Shown here one piece after another: positions 19,212 to 27,916 of a stretch of 64,000 nt of DNA. Where the stretch lies: contig NZ_BNAD01000005.1 in the NCBI RefSeq assembly GCF_014653115.1, positions 1 to 64,000 of the forward strand, in the 5' to 3' direction. Position 1 is the first letter of the stretch, and the number at the start of each line of letters is the position of its first letter. Both the position numbers and the translations under genes were made by a program. Origin of the DNA: Nocardioides flavus (ex Wang et al. 2016) (lineage in GTDB: Bacteria; Actinomycetota; Actinomycetes; Propionibacteriales; Nocardioidaceae). A model generated the notes under the pieces. That model was given only the letters and a program-made list of their open reading frames with translations. It had not been told where the DNA came from and searched no databases.

Positions 19212-20174
19212 ATGACCTTCCCCACCCTGGCGGCCCGACGCGTACGGCGATGGGCGAGCGCCACCGCCGTCGTCGCGGCGGCGACCCTGTCCCTCGCATC
19301 GTGCACCGGTGACGGCACCCGCCCGGCCTCCGACGACGCCCCCGAGCCCACCGCGACGGACGACGCGCAGTCCTCGGAGTCGCCGCCCGCATCCCCCTCG
19401 GAGCCTTCGGCGTCGCCGACCGAGTCGCCCTCCGAGTCCTCGGCACCCGACGGCACGGCCGTCCCGGTCTACTGGGCCGGCGACGGCCCCGGCGGTCGTA
19501 CGGTCCTCTTCCGTGAGTTCCACCGGGTGGAGGGGGACCCGCTGACCGAGGCAGCGCGGCTGGTGACCTCTGGACAGGCGCTCGACCCCGACTACAGGAC
19601 ACTTTTCCCCGGCGGCGCGTTGAAGTCCGTCGAGGCGACGGACGGCCTCCTCGTGGTGGAGCTGGCTGACGACGGCTGGAGCACCCCCGCCGAGGGGATG
19701 AGCCGCCGCGACGCGAAAGTCGCCATCCAGCAGCTCGTGTACACGCTCCAGGGCGTCCAGCAGGAGCGGGTGCCTGTCCAGGTGCTGCTCGGTGGCGAGC
19801 CCACGATGCTCTTCGGGATCGACACCACGGATCCCTTCACCGCCGCGAGCGCGCTCCGCACCCTCAACCTGGTCAGCATCACCTCCCCCGCAGAGGGCGA
19901 CACCGTCACCGACGACGTACTGACGGTGACCGGGGTGGCGAACTCGTTCGAGGCCTCGGGGCCGTGCCGGCTGCTCGTCGACGGCGTCGAGATGGTGGTC
20001 CAGCCCTACCAGTCGGAGGGCTGGATGGAGGACAGGCTCTTCCCGTTCGAGGTGGAGTTCCCCCTCGAGGGCATCAGCGGCGAGGTGGTCGTGCAGTGCG
20101 AGACCGACGACCCGTCCGGCGGCACCGAGGGCCCTGGCGCCGCGATCGACACGAAGACCATCACGGTGCAGTAG
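19212..20174 (+). CDS. GerMN-domain lipoprotein with Gmad2-like C-terminal domain
   Basis: A 320-residue exported lipoprotein. The signal peptide ends LSLASC. A long Ser/Pro/Glu linker (about 35-80) is followed by a GerMN domain (VPVYWAGDGPGGRTVLFREFHRV ... AKVAIQQLVYTL). The C-terminal part (SITSPAEGDTV ... VTGVANSFEASG) looks like the Gmad2 immunoglobulin-like domain. GerMN proteins are cell-surface proteins often associated with spore germination or cell-wall amidases; this organism need not sporulate. TACCGT at 19199-19204 lies 7 nt before the ATG, suggesting leaderless mRNA. A GTG 9 nt upstream is an alternative start. Confidence 0.82.
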   Translation: MTFPTLAARRVRRWASATAVVAAATLSLASCTGDGTRPASDDAPEPTATDDAQSSESPPASPSEPSASPTESPSESSAPDGTAVPVYWAGDGPGGRTVLFREFHRVEGDPLTEAARLVTSGQALDPDYRTLFPGGALKSVEATDGLLVVELADDGWSTPAEGMSRRDAKVAIQQLVYTLQGVQQERVPVQVLLGGEPTMLFGIDTTDPFTAASALRTLNLVSITSPAEGDTVTDDVLTVTGVANSFEASGPCRLLVDGVEMVVQPYQSEGWMEDRLFPFEVEFPLEGISGEVVVQCETDDPSGGTEGPGAAIDTKTITVQ

Positions 20175-20191
20175 GCGCCCGGCGCGACAGG

Positions 20192-20932
20192 CTAGGACCA
20201 GCGGGGCGTACGGGCGAGCAGCGCCGCGACGGCCGCGACGCCGGCGGTGGAGGTGCGCAGCACCTCGGCGCCGAGGCGTACGGACCGCGCGCCCGCGCCG
20301 GTGAGCGCGGCGAGCTCGTCGGGGGCGATCCCGCCCTCGGGTCCGACGACGACCACGATGCGCCCGGCGGCCGGGACCTCGAGGGAGGCCAGCGGGACCT
20401 CGGCGTCCTCGTGCAGGACCACGGCGAGGTCGGCCTCGGCGACCAGGCCCGCGAGGTCCGGGGTCGAGGCCAACGGCGTGACCGTGGGCAGCCACGACCG
20501 GCGCGACTGCTTGGCGGCCTCGCGGGCGGTGGCCTGCCACTTCGCGTGGGACTTCGCGGCGCGCTCGCCCTTCCAGACCGCCACTGAGCGCGAGGCCGCC
20601 CACGGCACGATCCGGTCGACCCCCACCTCGGTCAGCACCTCGACGGCCAGCTCGCCGCGGTCGCCCTTGGGCAACGCCTGGACGACCGTGATCGCTGGCT
20701 CGTGTCGTTCCTCGCTCGACACCGCAGCGATCGTCACCGTGAAGACCCGCTTGCCGGTCGAGGCCACCGGCCCGGTGACCGACGTCCCGGCCCCGTCGGT
20801 GAGCACGACCTCCTCACCCTCGCGCAGCCGTCGTACGGCGACCGCGTGGTGCGCCTCGTCGCCGGTCACCTCGACGGTCGAGCCGACGGCGACTCCGGCC
20901 AGCGACTCGACCAGGTGGACGGGCAGCGACAC
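20192..20932 (-). CDS. rsmE: 16S rRNA (uracil-1498-N3)-methyltransferase RsmE
   Basis: A 246-residue SPOUT methyltransferase modifying U1498 of 16S rRNA. The N-terminal PUA-like part contains GDEAHHAVAVRRLREGEEV. The knot region VVGPEGGIAPDELAAL and the closing LGAEVLRTSTAGVAA are the standard SAM-binding elements. Start GTG at 20932, 3 nt after the dnaJ stop, so it belongs to the hrcA-dnaJ-rsmE operon. Confidence 0.95.
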   Translation of the reverse strand: MSLPVHLVESLAGVAVGSTVEVTGDEAHHAVAVRRLREGEEVVLTDGAGTSVTGPVASTGKRVFTVTIAAVSSEERHEPAITVVQALPKGDRGELAVEVLTEVGVDRIVPWAASRSVAVWKGERAAKSHAKWQATAREAAKQSRRSWLPTVTPLASTPDLAGLVAEADLAVVLHEDAEVPLASLEVPAAGRIVVVVGPEGGIAPDELAALTGAGARSVRLGAEVLRTSTAGVAAVAALLARTPRWS

Positions 20933-20935
20933 GGC

Positions 20936-22098
<1,163 letters not shown>

Positions 22099-22102
<4 letters not shown>

Positions 22103-23121
22103 TGGTTTCCTTCATCGAGGATCCGGGAGACGTAGCGCGCGACCGCGCGCACGGCTGCCATGGATCCGGGGTAGTCCATGCGGGTGGGGCCCACGACGCC
22201 GAGGGAGCCGAGGTGGTGCTCCTGCGGGCCGTAGCCGGTGGCCACGACGCTGGTCGCCGCGAGCTCGGAGTAGGGGCCCTCGTGGCCGATGCGCACCGTC
22301 AGCGCGTCGGTGCCCGACTCCCCGAGCAGCTTGAGCAGCACGACGTGCTCCTCCAGCGCCTCGAGCAGCGGGCGTACGGCGGTGTCGAAGTCGCCGTAGC
22401 GGGCGAGGTTGGCGGTGCCCCCGACAGCGACGCGCTCGTCGCTGCGGTGGTCGGACATCGCCTCGGTCAGCACGCCGGTGATCGTGCGGGCCCAGTCGGC
22501 CTGGTGGGGGCGTACGGCGTCGGGCAGGTCGCCGAGCGCGGCCGCGGCCGCCGCGATCTGCACGCCCGCGCTGGCCTGGTTGACCGCGACGCGCAGCTCG
22601 GCGAGGTCGGTGTCGGCGATCGGCTGCTCGAGGTCGACGAGCCGCTGCTCGACCCGGCCGGTGCTGAGGATCAGGATCAGCATCACCCGGGTGGGGGTCA
22701 GCGAGACGAGCTCGATGTGGCGCACGGTCGAGCGCGAGAGCGTGGGGTACTGGACGATCGCGACCTGGCGGGTCAGCTGGCTGAGCAGGCGCACCGACTT
22801 CTGCACGACGTCGTCGAGGTCGACGGCGCCGTCGAGAAGCGTGGAGATCGCACGGCGCTCCGCGGCGCTCATCGGCTTGAGCGTGGCGAGCTTGTCGACG
22901 AAGAGCCGGTAGCCCTTGTCGGTCGGGACCCGGCCGGCACTCGTGTGCGGCTGGTGGATGTAGCCCTCGTCCTCCAGCGCCGCCATGTCGTTGCGGACGG
23001 TCGCCGGCGAGACGCCGAGCCCGTGCCGCTCGACGAGCGCCTTCGAGCCGACCGGCTCCTCGGTGGCGACGTAGTCCTCCACGATCGCGCGGAGCACGTC
23101 GAGCTTGCGGTCGTCGACCAT
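22099..23121 (-). CDS. hrcA: Heat-shock repressor HrcA
   Basis: A 340-residue HrcA, the repressor that binds CIRCE operators. The N-terminal winged helix reads [22 protein letters not shown]; the wing region [21 protein letters not shown] is highly conserved. The start ATG at 23121 has a GAGGAGAG ribosome site. Its own promoter region contains a CIRCE element, so it should be autoregulated. It is translationally coupled to dnaJ. Confidence 0.97.
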
Positions 23122-23145
23122 CGAGCTCTCCTCTGCACGTCGGTT

Positions 23146-23172
23146 CTGGCACTCCGGGAATCCGAGTGCCAA
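23146..23172. promoter_or_regulatory. CIRCE operator (HrcA binding site)
   Basis: Read on the minus strand it is TTGGCACTC, nine bases, GAGTGCCAG. This matches the CIRCE consensus TTAGCACTC-N9-GAGTGCTAA with the exact nine-base spacer. It lies 24 bp upstream of hrcA and 29 bp upstream of the divergent metallo-beta-lactamase gene at 23202, so HrcA may influence both. Confidence 0.92.
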
Positions 23173-23201
23173 CTCTACTAGGAGTCCGTACCCTCGCCGA
23201 C

Positions 23202-24065
23202 ATGCCCGACACCGCCCCCCGCTTCACCGAGGTCGCCCCGCGCGTGTGGGTGGCGCACTACGACTGGATGCACGTCAACATCACGCTGGTCGGCGGGTCC
23301 GACGGCCTCCTCATGGTCGACACGCACGGGTCCGCCGCCGAGGCGCGGGTCGTCGCCGACGACGTGCGCCGGCTGGGCGTCGGTCCGCTGACCGGGCTGG
23401 TCAACACCCACGAGCACTGGGACCACCACTTCGGCAACGCCACGATGGTCGAGCAGTTCGGCGACCTCCCCATCCACGCGACGGACTGGGCGGCCGAGCA
23501 CATGGAGGCGTCCGCCGCGGCCACCTTCGAGCGCCACGAGCAGGATCCCGAGCACCCGCGCAGCGAGGAGATCCTCGCCACCACGCTCCGCCTCCCCACG
23601 AGCACCTTCGCGTCGGCGGTGCAGCTCGACCTCGGCGACCGGGCCGTCGAGCTCATCCACCCCGGTCGCGGGCACACGGCGGGCGACCTCGTCGTACGCG
23701 TGCCCGACGCGGACGTGGTGGTGGGTGGCGACCTCGTCGAGGAGTCCGACCCGCCCGCCATCGGAGACGACTCCTGGCCGCTGGAGTGGCCGACGACGCT
23801 CGACCTCGTGCTCGGGCTGATGACGGACGACACCGTCGTGGTCCCGGGCCACGGCCGCGTCGTCGACAAGACCTTCGTGCAGGACCAGCGCTTCGAGCTC
23901 GGCGTGGTCGCCGAGACCATCCGCGACCTCGCCTCGCGCGGGGTGCCGCAGTCGCAGGCGCTCGCGCAGGGCGACTGGCCGTGGGACCCCGCGCTGCTGG
24001 AGAGCGCCGTACGCCGCGGCTACGAGCACCTGCCCCGCAGCCAGAAGCGCCTACCGCTGGCCTGA
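23202..24065 (+). CDS. Metallo-beta-lactamase-fold hydrolase
   Basis: A 287-residue MBL-fold protein. The metal motif [11 protein letters not shown] gives HxHxDH (about 70-75). Further ligands are in [21 protein letters not shown] and PGHGRVVD. The N-terminal segment [21 protein letters not shown] resembles stand-alone hydrolases of unknown substrate. TACCCT at 23189-23194 lies 7 nt before the ATG, suggesting leaderless expression. A CIRCE element sits in the shared promoter region with hrcA. Confidence 0.85.
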   Translation: MPDTAPRFTEVAPRVWVAHYDWMHVNITLVGGSDGLLMVDTHGSAAEARVVADDVRRLGVGPLTGLVNTHEHWDHHFGNATMVEQFGDLPIHATDWAAEHMEASAAATFERHEQDPEHPRSEEILATTLRLPTSTFASAVQLDLGDRAVELIHPGRGHTAGDLVVRVPDADVVVGGDLVEESDPPAIGDDSWPLEWPTTLDLVLGLMTDDTVVVPGHGRVVDKTFVQDQRFELGVVAETIRDLASRGVPQSQALAQGDWPWDPALLESAVRRGYEHLPRSQKRLPLA

Positions 24066-24066
24066 T

Positions 24067-24099
24067 CGTCCCACCCAGCGTCCCACCGCGCGTCCCACC
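24067..24099 (+). repeat. Three direct copies of CGTCCCACC on a 12-bp period
   Basis: Copies at 24067-24075, 24079-24087 and 24091-24099, exactly 12 bp apart, lie between the MBL-fold gene and the next short gene. They could be a simple repeat or a cluster of protein-binding sites. I see no further support for a role. Confidence 0.4.
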
Positions 24100-24144
24100 C
24101 CCATGGGGCTGGCCGGGTCGCTCGCACCTCGGTAGGACTGGGTC

Positions 24145-24438
24145 ATGAGCGAGAACACCGAGTCGACCGACACCCCCCAGGCCGGGAGCGGAACGAGCCC
24201 CGCCGACTCCGACCACTCCGGCGACACCGCGTCTCCTGAGGGCGCGACGCTCGGGGGGATCTCGGACGACCAGCTGCCCGAGGACTTGCAGCCCGGCGAG
24301 GACAACCCCCTGGCCGAGCCGCTCGATCCCGACGACGAGGCGACCAAGAGCCGCGAGGAGCTCGAGATGGACGCCACCCAGGAGGACCTGGGCAACGACG
24401 ACGGCGCGAGCCAGGCCCCCACGCAGGGCGACGGCTAG
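24145..24438 (+). CDS. Acidic, probably disordered hypothetical protein
   Basis: A 97-residue product rich in Asp, Glu, Ser, Thr, Pro and Gly, with no hydrophobic core (for example DQLPEDLQPGEDNPLAEPLDPDDE). It looks intrinsically disordered and cytoplasmic. Start ATG at 24145 after a TAGGACT sequence. Its 3' end overlaps the convergent membrane-protein gene by 4 nt. I do not recognise a family. Confidence 0.55.
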   Translation: MSENTESTDTPQAGSGTSPADSDHSGDTASPEGATLGGISDDQLPEDLQPGEDNPLAEPLDPDDEATKSREELEMDATQEDLGNDDGASQAPTQGDG

Positions 24439-24743
24439 CGGGTCAGCGCCAGACAGGCGATGAACGCGCCGTAGCCGCCGACGAAGAGCACGACGATCGC
24501 GATCGCCACCAGCAGGTCGACCGACGGGACGAGGCGATTGAGCCGGAAGTGGTTGTCGTCGGCATAGTCCTCGTAGTGGTTGGCCGAGTCCGACCACTGC
24601 CACCACGCCAGCGTCCGCTCGGCGCGGCTCATCTGCTCGGGCGGGCACCCACCCCGGTCGAGCTCCTCGGACACGAAGCCGCTGCGCCCGCCGAACGACC
24701 GGGCGATGTCCTTGTGCTGGGTCGTGCGTCGACGCGTGCCCAT
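24435..24743 (-). CDS. Small single-pass membrane protein
   Basis: A 102-residue protein. A soluble N-terminal 70 residues, rich in Trp, Asp and Asn (TLAWWQWSDSANHYEDYADDNHF), precede one C-terminal transmembrane helix (LLVAIAIVVLFVGGYGAFIACLAL). Start ATG at 24743, 1 bp after the upstream gene stop, so the two small membrane proteins form a pair. Function unknown. Confidence 0.6.
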   Translation of the reverse strand: MGTRRRTTQHKDIARSFGGRSGFVSEELDRGGCPPEQMSRAERTLAWWQWSDSANHYEDYADDNHFRLNRLVPSVDLLVAIAIVVLFVGGYGAFIACLALTR

Positions 24744-24744
24744 C

Positions 24745-24984
24745 TCAACGTCCCTGCGTGTGGGCGAGCCACGCGAAGAAGCCGACGAAGGACGCGGCTG
24801 CGGCGAGCACGATCAGGGCCGAGACCCCCAGGTCGATCCACAGCGGCAGGCGTACGGGGCGGAAGACACCGTCCTCCTCGTAGGCCCCACGCAGGCGCGC
24901 GCGGAGACGCTGGCCCCAGGAGCGGCGTACGGGAGCCGGCGCGGCCACCTGGTCAGTCGTGTTCGTGGTCGTGCGTGGCTGCAC
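24745..24984 (-). CDS. Small single-pass membrane protein
   Basis: A 79-residue protein with a basic cytoplasmic-type N-terminus (RRSWGQRLRARLRG) and one C-terminal transmembrane helix (LGVSALIVLAAAASFVGFFAWLA). Start GTG at 24984. It ends 1 bp before the next small membrane-protein gene and is divergent from DUF3097. Function unknown. Confidence 0.58.
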   Translation of the reverse strand: MQPRTTTNTTDQVAAPAPVRRSWGQRLRARLRGAYEEDGVFRPVRLPLWIDLGVSALIVLAAAASFVGFFAWLAHTQGR

Positions 24985-25030
24985 GGCGTGCCACCCCCGT
25001 CGTCGAGCCGTCGGCGCCTAACGTAGCCCA

Positions 25031-25879
25031 GTGCCCACGGATCGCTACGGAACCGACGTCCTCTCCGGCGACTGGCGCGCCCCGAGGAACGGCCGCGCCA
25101 CCGAGACGCCCACCGAGCTCGGCATGGTCGTCGAGGAGGTGACGACCGACTGGTGCGGCGAGGTCGTCGCGATCGACCGCGACATCGACACTCTGACGCT
25201 GGAGGACCGCCGCGGCAAGCGGCGCACGTTTCCGCTGGGGCCCGGTTTCCTGCTCGAGGGCAGGCCGGTGATCCTCACCCGTCCGGTCCGCGCGGGCGCA
25301 CCCGCCGTCCCCACCCGTACGGCGTCGGGCTCGGTCGCGGTGCCCAACGCGCGGGCCCGCGTCGCGCGGGCGAGCCGCATCTTCGTCGAGGGCCGGCACG
25401 ACGCCGAGCTCGTCGAGAAGGTCTGGGGCGACGACCTGCGCATCGAGGGCGTCGTCGTGGAGTACCTCGGCGGTGTCGACGACCTCGCCGACCACCTGCG
25501 CGACTTCGGGCCGGGCCCGCAGCGTCGCGTCGGCGTGCTGGTCGACCACCTCGTCCCGGGGTCCAAGGAGGCCCGCATCGCGCAGGGCATCGCCCGCTCC
25601 CCCATCGGCAAGCACGTGCTCGTCGTCGGGCACCCGTTCATCGACATCTGGCAGGCGGTCAAGCCCGACCGGCTCGGCATCCCGCGGTGGCCGCACGTCC
25701 CGAAGGGCATCGACTGGAAGACCGGCACCTGCCAGCAGCTGGGCTGGCCGCACCGCGACCAGGCCGACATCGCCCGGGCTTGGAAGCACGTCCTCGGCCG
25801 GGTCACGTCCTTCGCCGACCTCGAGCCCGCCCTCCTCGGTCGCGTCGAGGAGCTCATCGACTTCACGACCCAACCCTGA
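25031..25879 (+). CDS. DUF3097 family protein
   Basis: A 282-residue protein matching the actinobacterial DUF3097 pattern. The N-terminal domain is beta-rich (MVVEEVTTDWCGEVVAIDRD). The C-terminal half resembles a Toprim-like nuclease fold (RIFVEGRHDAELVEKVWGDDLR with an acidic patch, then VGVLVDHLVPGSKEARI). No activity has been assigned to the family as far as I know. Start GTG at 25031; a TAACGT box at 25019-25024 lies 6 nt upstream, so the mRNA is likely leaderless. Confidence 0.82.
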   Translation: MPTDRYGTDVLSGDWRAPRNGRATETPTELGMVVEEVTTDWCGEVVAIDRDIDTLTLEDRRGKRRTFPLGPGFLLEGRPVILTRPVRAGAPAVPTRTASGSVAVPNARARVARASRIFVEGRHDAELVEKVWGDDLRIEGVVVEYLGGVDDLADHLRDFGPGPQRRVGVLVDHLVPGSKEARIAQGIARSPIGKHVLVVGHPFIDIWQAVKPDRLGIPRWPHVPKGIDWKTGTCQQLGWPHRDQADIARAWKHVLGRVTSFADLEPALLGRVEELIDFTTQP

Positions 25880-25896
25880 GCGAAGCGACGGCCGGT

Positions 25897-26062
25897 GCGC
25901 TTCCTCTCGCTGGTTGAGGTGCGAGGAGCCAGTGCGCTTCCTCTCGCTGGTTGAGGTGCGAGGAGCCAGTGCGCTTCCTCTCGCTGGTTGAGGTGCGAGG
26001 AGCCAGTGCGCTTCCTCTCGCTGGTTGAGGTGCGAGGAGCGCTAGCGACGAGCCTCGAAACC
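25897..26062 (+). repeat. 37-bp tandem repeat array ending in a complete palindromic element (left of GIY-YIG)
   Basis: Three full 37-bp units start at 25897, 25934 and 25971, identical by eye, and a fourth begins at 26008. Each carries the half element TGGTTGAGGTGCGAGGAGC. The fourth copy continues into GCTAGCGACGAGCCTCGAAACC, giving a full palindromic element at 26022-26062 whose ends pair as TGGTT-GAGG with CCTC-ga-AAACC around a CGCTAGCG core. There are no unique spacers, so this is not a CRISPR. A matching element in opposite orientation lies on the other side of the GIY-YIG gene. Confidence 0.85.
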
Positions 26063-26093
26063 TGCGAGCCCAGCACGTGCGTGACCTCGCACC

Positions 26094-26423
26094 TCAGCGC
26101 CCAGAGAGTGGCTTCCCGCCGCGACGCGATGACAGGTGCGGCAGGATCTCGAAGTCCCCGTTGATCAGCGCCTCGCGCTTCTTGCGACCCCAGCCCTGGA
26201 TCTGCTTCTCGAGGCTGTACGCCTGACCGACGTTCTCGACCTCTGCGTGCCACACCAGGGCGACCGGGCGCCGGGTACGCGTGTAGGCGCACCCGTCCTT
26301 GTCCGAGTTGTGCTGGAACAGTCTCAGTTCGAGGCTGCGCGTGCTGCCGACGTAGTAGGAACCGTCGGCGCACCGGAGCATGTAGACGAAGGGCATCCTT
26401 GGATCGTCGTCCGCGCCAGCCAC
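26094..26423 (-). CDS. GIY-YIG nuclease-domain protein (UPF0213-like)
   Basis: A 109-residue single-domain GIY-YIG protein. The core is visible as VYM (13-15) ... YVG (24-26), catalytic Arg in LELRLFQH (about 34) and the metal-binding Glu in AYSLEKQIQGW (about 72). The start GTG at 26423 is preceded by GGAGGT with 9-nt spacing (26438-26433); an internal ATG at 26396 is less well placed. Stand-alone GIY-YIG proteins of this kind have no settled role. The gene is framed by inverted palindromic repeats, and only 35 bp separates its start from the right array. Confidence 0.86.
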   Translation of the reverse strand: MAGADDDPRMPFVYMLRCADGSYYVGSTRSLELRLFQHNSDKDGCAYTRTRRPVALVWHAEVENVGQAYSLEKQIQGWGRKKREALINGDFEILPHLSSRRGGKPLSGR

Positions 26424-26458
26424 CGAGGACAGACCTCCGGCTGCTTCTGTGGATGACG

Positions 26459-26610
26459 TGGTTTCGAGGCTCGCTCCGCTCGCACCTCAACCACCGAAGG
26501 CATCATGGTTTCGAGGCTCGCTCCGCTCGCACCTCAACCACCGAAGGCATCATGGTTTCGAGGCTCGCTCCGCTCGGACCTCAACCACCGAAGGCATCAT
26601 GGTTTCGAGG
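26459..26610 (-). repeat. 47-bp tandem repeat array of the same palindrome, inverted (right of GIY-YIG)
   Basis: Units of 47 bp start at 26459, 26506 and 26553, with a partial fourth at 26600-26610. Each is a 35-bp element running from TGGTTTCGAGG to CCTCAACCA plus a 12-bp linker CCGAAGGCATCA. Unit three has one change (CTCGGACC for CTCGCACC). Read on the minus strand the element starts TGGTTGAGGTGCGAG and ends GAGCCTCGAAACCA, so it matches the left element in inverted orientation. The array covers the likely promoter region of the GIY-YIG gene. Confidence 0.85.
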
Positions 26611-26623
26611 AGGTAGGGCCGGG

Positions 26624-27853
26624 TCAGTCGGTCAGGTCGCGGATCACCGCGTCGGCGAGGAGCCGGCCGCGCTGGGTGAGCACCAGGCGCTCGGTGGCGA
26701 GCTCCACGAGCCCGTCGGCCACGAGTCGGGCGACGTGCGAGCGGCCGGAGGCGTCGAGCGCCGTGACCGGGAGCCCTTCGACCAGCCGGATCTCCAGCAT
26801 GATCCGCTCGACCCGCTGGTCGCGATAGCCGAGCACCTCGCGGGCCAGGGCGGGCGAGACGCCGCGCGCGAGTCGCTCGGCGTAGGCCGCCGGGTGCTTG
26901 ACGTTCCACCAGCGCACCCCGCCCACGTGCGAGTGGGCGCCGGGGCCCACTCCCCACCAGTGCCCGCCGGTCCAGTAGAGCAGGTTGTGGCGGCACCAGT
27001 GGTCGGGCGAGGTGGCCCAGTTGGACACCTCGTACCAGCTCATCCCCGCGGCCGCGAGCTTCTCGTCGACGAGGTGGTACTTGTCGGCCAGGTCGTCCTC
27101 GTCGGGCATCGGCAGCTCGCCGCGGGCGACCTGCCGGCCCATGGCGGTGCCCTCCTCGACGATGAGCGAGTAGGCCGAGACGTGGTCGGGGCGGCAGTCG
27201 AGCGCCACGTCCACCGACGTCTCCCAGTCGGCGAGCGACTCCCCCGGCGTGCCGTAGATCAGGTCGAGCGAGACGTCGTCGAAGCCCGCCTGCCGCGCCC
27301 ACTCGACCGCCGCGGGCACCCGCATCGGGTCGTGGGTGCGGTCCAGCGTGCGCAGCACGTGGTCGACCGCGGACTGCATGCCGAAGCTGATCCGGTTGAA
27401 GCCTGCCGTGCGGAGCTCCTCGAGGTCCCACGCGGCAACGCTGTCGGGGTTGGCCTCGGTGGTGATCTCGACGTCGTCGGCCAGGCCGAACTCGGCCGCG
27501 GCGCTGGCCACGATGGCCCCGAGGTCGGCCGGCTTGAGCAGTGTCGGAGTCCCGCCGCCGAAGAAGATCGTCTCGATCTTGACGTCGCGGTGGCCGAGCA
27601 CGTGGCGGGCGAACCGGATCTCGCGGATCGCGGCCTCGGCGTACGACGACCGGCTGGCCCCGACCTCGTCACCGAGCTCGTGGGCGGTGTAGGTGTTGAA
27701 GTCGCAGTAGCCGCAGCGGACCGAGCAGAACGGCACGTGGACGTAGAGACCGAACGGCTTGCTGCCGAACTCGGCCCACGCCTCGTCGGGGAGCAGGCCG
27801 TCCTCGGGCGCGACGTCGCCGTCGGGTTGAGCGGGGGGCACGCCGGTATCCAA
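26624..27853 (-). CDS. hemW: Heme chaperone HemW (radical SAM, HemN-like)
   Basis: A radical-SAM protein of about 409 residues. The cluster motif is PFCSVRCGYCDF with Cys at about 43, 47 and 50, and FFGGGTPTLL follows. The C-terminal HemN-type domain has GVGPGAHSHVGGVRWWN. It has the CxxxCxxC spacing of HemW and is of HemW length; HemW proteins deliver heme rather than oxidising coproporphyrinogen. The start is uncertain: TTG at 27853 or GTG at 27841. It lies downstream of a probable fadD terminator. Confidence 0.9.
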   Translation of the reverse strand: MDTGVPPAQPDGDVAPEDGLLPDEAWAEFGSKPFGLYVHVPFCSVRCGYCDFNTYTAHELGDEVGASRSSYAEAAIREIRFARHVLGHRDVKIETIFFGGGTPTLLKPADLGAIVASAAAEFGLADDVEITTEANPDSVAAWDLEELRTAGFNRISFGMQSAVDHVLRTLDRTHDPMRVPAAVEWARQAGFDDVSLDLIYGTPGESLADWETSVDVALDCRPDHVSAYSLIVEEGTAMGRQVARGELPMPDEDDLADKYHLVDEKLAAAGMSWYEVSNWATSPDHWCRHNLLYWTGGHWWGVGPGAHSHVGGVRWWNVKHPAAYAERLARGVSPALAREVLGYRDQRVERIMLEIRLVEGLPVTALDASGRSHVARLVADGLVELATERLVLTQRGRLLADAVIRDLTD

Positions 27854-27872
27854 CCACGCCCGAAACGCCGAA

Positions 27873-27902
27873 CGGGTGCCAGTGGTCTCCCACCGGCACC
27901 CG
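27873..27902 (-). terminator. Hairpin terminator after fadD
   Basis: CGGGTGCC (27873-27880) and GGCACCCG (27895-27902) form an 8-bp perfect stem that extends inward through GTGG/CCAC. It lies 14 nt after the fadD stop on the minus strand. The U-tract is weak, as is usual in high-GC Actinobacteria. Confidence 0.6.
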
Positions 27903-27916
27903 CTCGTGGACGGAGC

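Noticed and set aside
25897..26610. Possible CRISPR arrays at 25.9 and 26.5 kb
   Set aside because: The units are exact tandem repeats without unique spacers and no cas genes are present.
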